Source: Pardosa pseudoannulata (taxonomy: Eukaryota; Arthropoda; Arachnida; Araneae; Lycosidae). From it: DNA of 64,000 nucleotides. A program made the position numbers and the translations under genes. Positions 28,201 to 41,231 of the stretch are shown here, one piece after another. The stretch spans positions 155,405,096 to 155,469,095 of the forward strand of contig CM063510.1 of the NCBI GenBank assembly GCA_032207245.1, in the 5' to 3' direction. Positions within the stretch are counted from its first letter, which is position 1; every line of letters starts with the position of its first letter. The notes beneath the pieces were generated by a model. The model made no database searches. It saw only the letters and a program-made list of their open reading frames with translations, and had not been told where the DNA came from.

Positions 28201-30769
28201 TACAATTTTAATTTTATGAAAATTAAAATTCACGAATATTTTTAATATGAGTATAAAACTTTTTTTTCATTTAATGGGTAGCAAAAATGGTAGGTATACT
28301 TCAAAAATCTTTTGAATTTACAACATATGCACTTACAATCAAGGACCTATTAAAGATTGCAAGTTACTATTTAATTTTGATTATATGTGTTTTTAATATG
28401 ATAAATAACTCACCTCATAACACCATCTACCTAGCATATAATAAAGAGAAGGATCTAATGGTTTAAGTTCAATTGCTTTATCTACGTGTTCCTGAAAAAA
28501 ATATTTTAAAAACAGTGAGACATCTCAAATTGAAGCCAGTAAACAATAAATTAAAAAGATAAAATAATCATATAATATAACCTATTTCATAAAATATTAG
28601 TTTGAAAAACACTGCGCTTTATTTGACTTAATTGCCTTTAAAACTTTTTTTAACTAAATTTCAAATAAGTTTTCTTCACATCATACATTAAAATAAAAAT
28701 TTTAAAAAACTATCATACTTTAAAAGTAAAACCATTCATAATTTTTTCTTGAGTCCCAACATAATCACCCAGGGATCCAATAGTTATAGCACACCATTTG
28801 TGGACTTCTGGATTTTGTTGGTCCAATTCATATGCCATCTTAGCATATTGAGAGGCTGAAATGAAATCAGATACAAATAAAGAAAATTACAAGCATCTCT
28901 AACATGCATAAAAGTAAATATCATTTTTAAAAATACTCAAAGACAATACTCAAATACCTCTTAGAGGCTAAACACCTGTCCATCTCATTTCAACAAAAAA
29001 ATTGAAAATTTTTGTTTAAATTATTTTAAATATATACAGTGAAACCTGCTTAAGAAATTTTCCAAGGGCCTAACTGATTAAAACTTCTTAAACAGGAAAA
29101 CTTCTTAAACGGGAAATCAGGTAATAAACATTATTTATGCGTATGTATGTGTGCGTGTGTGTGTGTATATATATATATATATACATATTTGTGTATATAA
29201 TTATAAATATATATACAATAAAACCCACTTAAGAAGTTTTCTCTTTCTGTTCCCTTAAACTTCTTAAATGGGTTTTAAGAAGTTTTCTAAGGGAACAGAA
29301 AGAGAAAACTTCTTAAACAAAATTAATTTTTTTAAAAACAAAATAATCACATAGATAATGAGGGGAGATTATTTTTCTTTATAAAATAATATATGAACCG
29401 TAGGTTTGGTTTTCCTCAAAAATTTAATTTTTTGCATACTTAAAACATCAGCTAATAAAGGAAAACCACATAATTACCTTAGAATATCTTTAATTCAACT
29501 CAGAAATTTTGCTTTAAACACCACTGGAATCGATTTTTCAGAAAAAATTGGTTATAATTTTTTGTTTTTGTTTTTTATCGACAATTTGTAATTGATAACA
29601 GTCCAAAGCTTTTAAAGTCTTAAGCTTTTAAAAAATTCTTCAGGCACATTTTAAATAAAAAGTACAGCAATCATTTTCAGGCATAAACATTGACCATTAC
29701 AAACAAAGTGAGAGGAGAAAAAAAACAGTAATCGAAAGGCAGCTATAAATGCGTTCTGTAAATAAACATAGAAATGAAAGAAAACTTTTTAAGTGGGAAA
29801 GAGTTCAGAACGAAATTGTATAAATGGGTTATTTTAACATTGTATGAATAGGGGGTCAAATAGATACCGAAAATATAAACTTCTTAAGCGAGAACTTTTT
29901 AAATGGGTTTTATTGTAATTTTGTTTAAATTATTTTAAATTATTGTTTTAATTACTTTAGTAGTTTTAATAACTAATTAATTTTTCAATGCCTGCTTTAA
30001 ATTAATATAATTAATATACTACATATATATATAATATTTTCCAACAATTTAACTCATTTTATAAAACAATATATAAAGCAGAATAAAGTGCACTTACAAA
30101 GTATAAATTAACAAAGAAATCAAAAGAAATCATTGAAGATGCTCTGAGAATAATCACATTGTAAGAATGATTTTAAATTTTCACTTTAAAAGAAAAAAAA
30201 ATCATTCAAGTACAAAATAATTTCTTCATAACATATATTATAATAGCATAATTCTCCTTCAAATGTATACAAATCTCAATTTTCTCAGTTCAGTCCCACA
30301 ATGACTTTCTAAAAATAATGAGAAACTCTATTAATTTATCTTTTTCTTTTCTCTCTCTGTGCCCCAAGTTAATAAAATTAAGACATTCACCCTAAAGAAA
30401 TTTTCCATTAACATAAAACAGGCAAATAAAATGATGGGGTAAATAATAAATATGCTAGTTCTTATTTATCTGGGCTAGTTAAAATTTAAATGCAAAGAAT
30501 ATGCAAGGATTCATGCTCTACATCATCTAATCAGACTTTATTTCAACAGAACTAATAAACTAACGGAGAAAAGAATTGTTAAATTTAAACGGTATAAAGT
30601 TGAAGCTACACCTTACTTTATATGTGCATATGTGTGTATAAGGTGACTCCCACTTCATTAGACAGTATTTGATTATATCGTACCTCAAAATTGCCTAAGT
30701 CAGTCTGGCACACATTGGGCATATATATGTATGTGTGTATACATATATTTATATATATATATGTATATT

Positions 30770-30826
<57 letters not shown>

Positions 30827-33800
30827 CTAACCTTATTTCTCTATGCTCCATGGTTTCCCGAGCTTCTACAGTTATTTGAGTTGCTGGAATGGCAATGAGG
30901 AGTGAGAGAACAAGAAGATAAAGAAAAAAATGGTTTATTAAAAATGATGAAATGACTAAAATGTTTTTTCTTTAGATTTGAACTATCTATCTGTATCATA
31001 AATAAATGTTCGTGTACTGTTGATGTATTTATAAGTCTTGTTGATGTTATCCTGATTTGCCATAATTTGGTGCTAGAAATGGTATTCAAACTTATACATA
31101 TATATGTATGTATATAAATACCAACAACATATGAGATTTAAAAAAATAAAAAATAGAAAGTGTGATTTTTTCTGAGGGGGGGAGAAACAAAGAGAAACCA
31201 GACAAAATATTCCTTGTTAAAATTCTAAATTTTTCACATAAAATTCATAATTCTTTTTTTTTTCTATAAATGTATACTTCAAGAACAAAATTAAACTTAT
31301 AGCACTTTTTTAAGTACAACATTAATTTTTCATCGTAAAATTTATAATACAATTGCTATCATACCTTTAAATATAAACTTTATGATAAGTAGGTGATAAA
31401 TAAAATATAAACCAAGGTTGCTATTTTTGCCATTTTCGACAGATGTTTTTAACTTTCATAAAATTTTAAATCAAAAGAAACATACATTTATAACTGAAAA
31501 CTAGAAAAACTGTATTTTCTGTATATCTTGAAAGACATAGAGTGGTCTTTGTGACCACTTTCTTTAAATAAGCCAAAACCATGCTCTTTTAATGATTTGG
31601 TTTGGTTTGGAGTGCTAAGGTCTATTCTTTGCAACATGAGGGCTAATGAGACTGGGACCTACAGCTTAAAGCCGATTCTGAACAGCTACAAACAACCATG
31701 CCACAGTGAGATTCGAACCCATGAACTCCGGTACCGAAGGAGAGCACTCTAAAGAATAGACCATCTTTCGGCCTTTTAATGATTTGTTTTTTGAAAGTTT
31801 TTTAATTTATGTAGCTATTATACTGAACATTTACAACCAATTAATTTTCCACTCAGTTCATGATTTATTTGTTTTAAAAATTTATGAAAATACAAGATAC
31901 TTAATCTATTATTAATAAAATATGGCAACTAAAGAAAAAAGCCCATTATACAAAGGAAATTGGGATTCGAACCCATGAACTCCGGTACCAAAGGCCAGCA
32001 CCCTAACTAATCGGCCATTGTTTGGCACAGGATATTTCTCTGTACAAATTTAAATTAATATCACATTTGATAATTACTTTAAAAAAATAAATGCATTTAA
32101 AAACAAATATTACAATGTGGTTTACTTACATCATTCTTCTTTACACTCCTTATAAATACTTAAGTTTATTACTTTGTTTGTACAGGAGCTTCAAACTGAC
32201 TTTTTTTGCAATGAAAACACTGTTCATAGCTTTATTGTGGCATCAATTGATTTGACATTGTTTGTGTTTTTTGCTTGAGATGGGGGGGCAGCTGTATTGT
32301 TCAAGTATAATGAAATTGCTCTGCCATGTAACACATTATATATTCTCCAGAGGTGTCATCAATGAATTTATTTTAATTTTTTTCTAATTAGGGAAAATAG
32401 TTTAATAAATATTTTGATCTAACATTAGTTACTAGCTAAAATTTAATTCCAAATTTATACGGTCTCATTAGCCCTCGTGTGCAAAACAGTAGACCGTAGC
32501 GCTCCAAACCAAACCAAACCAAATTTATCCAGTTATTAAGGCATATATTGTGTAAACTGGAAAAATTCTTTACATTGAAATAATTAATCATCTACCTGTA
32601 GTGTTTCTAAAGAACATACATTTTTATATGTATATATATATTTGTATTTATGTACCAGTATATTGTGTTTTTAGTACACTCACTGCCTTCATTATTTTTT
32701 TATATATAATGCCCTGTCACTCCCAATTTTATTTGATTTTTTAAAATCTTCTTGTCAATTATTTTCTTCAATGGCATGGATTTAAATTGAAGAAACAGGT
32801 CACCAAAATTAAACTCAAGATGGGGAACTTTATAGTGAATGATAACTGGCATCTTATGGATAACAAGAAACATCCAAATATGTTTGTAATTGCTTATGGT
32901 GAAAATGGAAAATACAACCTCGACCAATGAAAATCAACAAGGTGACTGCTTATCTTTGTTTAACCCTTTAGTGGGCCATTTATTTCTCACTCCATGCTTC
33001 CAAACTTTCAAAAGAGAGCTGCTAATTTTAATCAATCAATCGAACAATTGATGACAGCACAAAACCGAAGAGGGAATCAGTCTTCCCGTCGTTTCAATAA
33101 CAAGACCAATATATTAGAATGGGTTTTGCGCTTCCCACAGGTGTATTTTGTAAGATCGTGTAGGTGAAAAGTAATCTTCCCACGAAAGGGTTAAAAGGGA
33201 TGCCCCATACTATTAAGTTTTCCCTTGCTTTTTAAAGAAGTAAATAATTTTCAATAAGCATGTTTTAAATTTCTGATAGTAGATCAAATTTATCTGAAGT
33301 CTTTTGGATTTTGTGTAATCCCACTCAAACTGCAAATATTTAATGATTTCTTTGACATTATCACAAGCCATTGTTTCATGAAAAAGTTTAGACCTCATAG
33401 GAAAGAATAATTATGCAAATAAACTAGGTAAAGCTTTAAATTTCAACTATCTAACTGACAAATGTAACTAAATTTAAGACACTACACCAAATTATTTTCC
33501 CTTTAAAATATAGTTTATTGTGCATCATATGTAATAAACAAGCATATGAAGTATTAGATGTATGCTATATGTGATGTACAGGACAGGCAAAGGGTTAAAA
33601 ATAATTACAATTTATCCTCTTAAAATACACAATCATATTTTCAAAACTGCAGTAATTTCTATTTTTGAATAAGAATATACTGAATGACATCCAATTACAT
33701 ATAAACAACCTTTGAATGTTTTTATAACTGTTGTCCAAGATTTCTCAAAGTATATTTCATTTATTAAGAAACATCAAAACTATATGTTTCGGTCACCATA

Positions 33801-36800
33801 TATTTAAACAATATAAGAACTAAACACATTTTATAATCCTTAAAATCAAATTAATGAAAAATGTTATTAATTTGAACTCAATACTATACCTTCAAATGCT
33901 AACATTTTACGTTTTTCTATATCTCCTCTACTTTGTACCACAATACCATACAGGTGAGTGACTTTTGCTAATCTCCATAAAAATTCAGCACTATCTGAAT
34001 ACTGTAACAGAAAAAACGACACATAAATCCAATTAAATATGAAGGAATTTCTTTTCAGTAAAAAACTACAATCATATAAAATCTGTGGTTCTAAAAAAAT
34101 GATAGGTTAAAAATTGAGACAATTTACTTAATCAGGAATCAGTATATTAAAATGTACAGAAAGTAATTTCAACTGTCTGTGAAAAAAAACTAATGCATCA
34201 ATTTTCTTTTTGGTATTAAATAAAAATTTTTAACCAATAGATGTGTTAAATTTAGTTTCTATAACAGCCTTTTATATTAGTAATAAATCACAATGAAAAT
34301 TTTCTACATTTTGGTAAGTACAGTGGTATATTTGAAACTAGCTTTAAAAATACATACTCATTTAATCATAAATTCCTCAGGTTTTCTTTCCTTCTATGCA
34401 TGAGGCTATACAGCAGAGGTGGGCAAATACTTTTAAGTGTGGGCCAAAATAAAATTTTCAAAATGTCTCCTGGGCCAGAGGACTATACCGCATACGCTGT
34501 GCACATGCGAATGTTTTGGGTGGAGTTTTTTCCCTGGCCAAGAAATTTTTTTGACAAAAATACAATAAGTATCATTTTAAAGCATTTGGACCGAGAAATT
34601 TGACAGTTAATAAAAAATAATAGTAATAATAAAGTGTCTTACTTAGGTGTATATGTGAACAATTCGTGCCCAGTAAAATATGTCACGTAATTTTTAAAGA
34701 AATATGATCCATTATATTAAATTAACGGTCATTAAATAAATCAGTTAATGAAAGATTTTATTTTAATATTTATTTATATCTTAACGATACAAATTATTTT
34801 ATTTTGATCATAGTTAGTACATTTTTTATATTTATTTTGCATTTTGTAAATATAATAGTAAATAGAATTATAAAAAGAAAAGACAAACATAAAACGTTAA
34901 AATAGAATAGTTTTAGTTAATGCAAAACATGAAATCTGGAATGTTCATTTGATATTATTTCTTCAAAATTTGGATCCAAATCACTTGTAGCAATCATTAA
35001 TAATACCGAGTGTAGATTTTCGTCAGTAATTTGTGATCAATATTTATTTTTCATGTAAATCATTCCTGAAAAAGTTCTTTCACAAATATATGTTGTACAC
35101 TACACATACAAATACTGTTGATTTCAACAAAATTGCATATAAGAGATTAAAAAAATTGCATGCAGAGTTTTTCAACGGGTCGGATAAAGTAAGCAAAAGG
35201 GCCGGATCCAGCCTGCAGGCCGGCTTTGGCCCACCTCTGCTATACAGACATACCAATTTGTTTATTTTCAGGAATATAACATGCTCTTTGTTGAGCATTC
35301 ATTTTTTTAATTGTGTTTTTGAGAATTAAACCTAATGAAAATTGTTTATTTCAGAATTATTTAAAATACATAAGACAGGCAATGTTAAATTATATTAAAA
35401 CTAGCAAGTAATAAAAAGATGAATAATTCAGCACAATTAGCTTATATATGAAGAATTTCTACCAGTTGAAGGCCCTTAAAACCTTTCAGTACAAAGTTCA
35501 ATTTTTTTTTTTAGTGAAAATCACCTAAAATTTTTGTAGATTCTTTTTTAAAATGTATAACAATGCAAATACTAAAAAAAAAAAGCAAACCAGCTTATTT
35601 TTAGAATTTGAAGTGATTTAGTTTTACAGAGATATAAAAATTGTATAATCAAATTTATAAACAATTATAGATCAAATAACTATCAGATTTTTTTAAAAAC
35701 TCTAATTTTAAAACAAAATTAAATATATTTAAGAAAAGCTTTTATGTTTTTGATTATTTTCAAATGATTTAATAGTTTAAATATAAACTTACTTCACTTT
35801 GCTTAGCAGTCATTTTATAATAAATTGATTCTTTGTCAGAGGTATCAGAGTCCAATAATCTATCCAAATCATCTAATAATTCTTCTAAATTTACTGCTTT
35901 AAAAATATTTTCTTCAGAACCATTTACACTTTGCCAAGCACCTGTTACATCTTCACTGAAAAAATTAGAGTAATACATCTTGTATATAACATGAATATAT
36001 ACAAGTACATATAGTCATAAACCTTCAGATTTCTATGTAATACAATCTTAAGCTTACATTCTAAGCTCTCCCACTAGAGCTGTATCTGGGATGTGATCTT
36101 TGATAATTAAAGCTTTAACATCCAGATCTTATAACTAACATTTTGAATTTTTTTTTCAAACTTTCGAATGTCGAAAAGCTAAAAAGCTAATGTGATATAT
36201 AATTATAAAGTCAATTTTGAACTGTATGATTTTTTTAGTTCTGGTATATTTAAGAAAATTTAGTAGTTATTTCTATTCAAAAATAGTCAGAAAATAAATT
36301 TTCATACAGACAACAAATAAACTGAAATAGAAACGAACAGTGGTCTTCAAACTTTTAAGACTCACAGCACCCTTCAATCTATATACAAGGTTCAGACTCT
36401 TTCCACAGAAAAAAATTTAAGCACTTTAATTTTCATTGTACTATGATCGACCTACAGCTAAAGCTTAAAAATTGAAGCTTTTCATGAGCTTGTAAAATGA
36501 CAATTTAATCAAATCAGATTTAATTAGATCAATTTAATAATTTTATTAAACACAATTGTTAATATGTCATACTTTATGTTAAAACATCTTTCTTTGCAAA
36601 CATAAATTTTAGATCACCAATAGTCTTTATTTATCAAATGTCCCCCCCTTCCTAAAAAATCTGAAATATTTGTAAAGTTAAGAAAGTACTATCTGTTGTG
36701 GAAGATCAACAAATTTCACATCACAGCAACAGTATTTTTACAGCAACATAGATGTAAAATAAGATAATAAAAAGTACTTCTGTATTATAAACAGGTAAAC

Positions 36801-39800
36801 ATAATATTCACATACGCACACAGGGAGACAGAGAGAAAATAAGATGCAGTGTCTACACTAAAATAATTTTAATTATGACATACTCAAAACAAGATTCAAG
36901 AAATTATCAATGCTATTTTAAAAATGTAACTGAAGAACTATTTCCATTTATAATAGAAGATGAGAACCAAAAAATATAGGAAGGGGAAAAAAATAAGAGA
37001 ATATGTCTAATTTTGAAGTTCATTTTTCTTTTCTTCTATACAATTTTTTAATTGATCTAACTCTTCTTTCTTATCTTTAGCTTTGTTGAATGAATTGACG
37101 ATTAATTAACAAGGGAAATAAAAATTCAGCAACTGATATTTGGGGAAACATAAGCACTTTTTGAGAACTCGGAAAAAATTATAAATTTTAAGGCTATGAA
37201 AAGAAAATTAAGCACTTTTTAAGGGCTTATTAGGTACCTTAAAAATGAATCTACAAAATAAGCACTTTTTAAAGATTTTAAGCACCCGGCCGAACCATGA
37301 TATAATCTATTGGCAAAATGCTATACTTTTCTCCAAAAGTATATCAGGGTGTCCATATGGAAATGATTTAGAAATTTCCTGATATATCTCTGCAATTTGC
37401 AATTTCTTCCTTGATAAATTGACACTATTTAATTCACAATTTCTTTCACTTCTTTTATAAAACTAATTTTAGATAAAAATTTATATTTAAATAAAGTTAT
37501 AAATTTTTAATATAAACAAATACAATTCCAATGCCATTAAATCTTGGAAATGTTCTTTTCTGTATTTGGGGTGATCAGAAATAACCTACCCATAAATTGA
37601 TTAATCCTCTAATCATCCCATGGGAATGGATACAGGACCTGGAATGGATACAGGCATCCATATTGGATTTTTTATGAGTTAGGGTTAGCAAAATTCAAAG
37701 CGAGTACGAAATCCACCCCATCCCCCTTTTTCGAGCATTTAATGCTATAATTTCAAGTCTTAATCTTCCTCTTATTCTATACTAAATTCATTTTTGATAT
37801 TAATTTAGTATAGAATAAGAGGGAGCAATGAGGGCGGAGCATAATATTTAAACTGGACTGTGTTTACTCGATCCTCATATAATGTAATTAGTTCCTTCAT
37901 TGGGTGTAGGCCTAGCATGTTCGGTAGAAGTCTGCCCATTTGATAAACGAACTTCTCGGGTTGACGGCTCTGTCCCCGACTCAGCAAAATTTTTCTAAAT
38001 GTCTATTTAATTTAATATTTTCTGCTTTTTTCTTTTAAATTCTTATTCCTAAAGTCACTTTATCATTTTTAAAATAAATGTTTATTCTTTTTTTTCTAAA
38101 CTATAGATTTGATTCTAAAATAAATTGGTATGAATAAGCGCCGTATCACAGCAAAAAATACTGTAATATTTAAAACATTCAAAATTCACCTCATTCCCCT
38201 TTTCGAGCATTTAATGCCATTATATCAAGCCCTATTTTAGGAGCAGGCTATTAAATTTATCAATTTATCACATAATAAATAGGTAAAAATAACGATTTTT
38301 TTTTAGCATTATGACGTCATTCCTTTAACTATCTCATTTAATCATTTATTTTAGATTATTTAAATATCTTCTGTATTATTCTCATACGTTTTATCATTAA
38401 ACTTAGATATTACCTAAATAATTTTCTTTTATATTTGGCTTAAATAATAGATTAGGTACATATGTGATAATTTTAATCGATTATTTTTGTAGAACGATAA
38501 TTCTCAGCCAAAAAACAAACCATTTTTTTACCTGACTCATAGGGTACCTTTACAATTCTGGAAAATTAAAAATTTTACTGATCCCATCATATGACGGGCT
38601 ATATGCTAGTGTTATAATAAGCATCATGTTTAAAAGATTATTGTTTGTACATCCATCATAACTATCATGTACATTATCAGCAGAAATGTAAAGGATTCTA
38701 GCAGTATAAACAAATCAGCCCTAAATTATGAATCTCAGAGAAAAATTAAAGAATATTCTTACCATCATTTATACTCTGCAAACCCTTTAGTTGTTAAACC
38801 ATTATTAAAATTTTAAAATTAATGGTATACCATAAAAAAAAACTATCTCAAAGGTTAAAAACCTGTTTTTTAAGAAGACAAAACTATTACAAAAATAACT
38901 TTTTTCTTTAACCAATATTTGCTTTTGTGCAGCAAAAAATTAGAAAATCATGCTCTAAACTAACCAACCAACTTTTGACCAAAGGGAAACGAAACAGGAT
39001 CTTTATATAAATAAATAAATCCCAGTTTACTAGATTTCTTTTAAATAATTTAAGCATATGTAATACATGCAAATGTGCAATTATCTAGTTTACAATTTGC
39101 TAAATTTCTTGATGTTTTTTTATCCTAAAAATACAATTAGTTGAACTACTAAGACAAGCATGTAGGACAAACTCAAAGTTTAATACAGGTTAATTAAAAA
39201 AGTTTTAAGTTTACATGGACTGTAAAAATAAAAACTTCATTTTGGATAGAGGTTTGGGGTTTTTTTTTAAGTACAGTAGACAAAAGAAAAAAAAAAAGAT
39301 GTAAGAAAAATTAACACAAAAAATTAATGTTTTCTTCCTGGAACTTGGCATATCTTATCTGCCACCAACTTCCCTACTTCAGGAGAAACCAGGGTTGGCA
39401 AGTTTTTGCCACATGTGGAAAAAACCATAGTAAAAACCGCACCGGCAAAAATAGGTTTTTGCCAGCAAAAATGGCAAAAACAGATTTTTGACACATTAAT
39501 GGGCATTTATGTTTTTTTACCTATCTTAAATTAACAGTCACAGACCAGTATTACAATACATTAGGATGATCACATATTCTCATTTTAATTTATACAAAAT
39601 TATAAATTTCATCATTAAAAAATGTTTAACTGAAAAAAAATCAAATTGTTAGTCTGATTTTTATGTTACAATAAATAAACGATATTACAAAATGTATAGA
39701 AGTAATAAACAAACACTTCTAGTTTTAAAATATCAACCTAATCAATTAAAATAATGTAATATTTCAGAAATGTAAAATATAAGCAATAGTGATAAGTAAA

Positions 39801-41134
39801 TATATATTAATACATTATGCTCAAATAAGTAGAGTTTTAAAATTCTTATTTAAATTTTATTTTTTTTATAATACAAAAAATTACACTTGAGGGAGGATCA
39901 ATACTTGCTTAACTCAGGACAGAACAGGTGGGTTCTTGTTTGAACTTGTTTGTGGATGATGAATAGAAATACAGATGCATGAAAATCTTTTAGCAGAGAG
40001 AAATAAGAGTAGTGCAAAAATAAAATTAAAAAATAAGAATATATTTTTGTCTATTCATTTGATTATTTTTACTAAGAAAACATTTTATTTTATTTGTTGT
40101 TATGATTCTTTTTCATATAACCTGTATCACTAAATTTATTCATGCAAATTTTGATTTTTGCCAGTTTTTACCAGTTTTTGTCACTGTCCTGGCACAAATA
40201 CCTTTTTATCGGCAAAATGACCAACCCTGGGAGAAACGTTATCTTGCAGTTATTATTTTTATAACTGATGTAAGATGAACCTCAATAATTCTAAATCTAA
40301 TAGTAGACATTTACATTCATAAGTGTAAAAAACCTGATTACACTAATAAATACTTTTGACAAAAATAATTTCATATATTAATTTTCAAGTTTTATCAAAA
40401 TTGTCTGTCAAATATTTGTAAAATCCAGGTATTACAACTTCACTATATTTTTCCTAACATGAGAACTGTGCTGGATGTTGATTACATCCATTTGCATATA
40501 ATTAAGCAATAATGGTTCAATGTTTATGAAGAAATCAAAGATAACTTATTTATTAAATTTAAAATCTGCAAATCTTGCTTTAAATATTTTCTTAGGCTTT
40601 TTAGATTTTATACACATATTCTCAATTATCACTTCATCAGCAATTTTCCTTATAATATATAAAAACATCCATGAGTACAAGTGCATCAAGGCCATAACTA
40701 GGACGTGGCAAAAGTGGCATTTGCCACGTTTGCATCAGTCATACGGGTGCCGCACTGAGAGGAAAATGGGGTCTAGAAGAGGACAATTTACCTCAAGGTC
40801 AAATAAGAAAAAGTTGAATTATAATTTATATTATAAAATCTAATTTGTTTAAAAAAATTTTTTTTTTGTGAATTATTTAAAATGCTTCTAGAGACTAAAC
40901 TTCTTATAGACTTTTACAAAATGTTTATGAAAAATCATAATACACTTATATAAATAAAGGTTTTCATTTTTATTTTTTAATTTATTAATGTTGATAAAAC
41001 TAAATTTAAATTAAAAAATTCACTAACTTTTTTATTAAACTTCAATGTTTAAATAAAACATATTCCCCTCAAATAAACAATTCAGTTTGTCAGGAAAATA
41101 GTACCCCCAGAGTGTTAAAAAATATCTATATAGT

Positions 41135-41231
<97 letters not shown>

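Noticed and set aside
35033..35329. 98-codon plus-strand reading frame as a gene
   Set aside because: It overlaps the hAT transposase fossil on the other strand and crosses the element's border.
37321..37380. CAGGGTGTCCATATGG as a hAT left end
   Set aside because: Looks right as a motif, but no inverted partner or target duplication was found.
40520..40843. 107-codon reading frame as a gene
   Set aside because: It crosses the left border of the hAT-like element at 40687 and so joins unrelated sequences.
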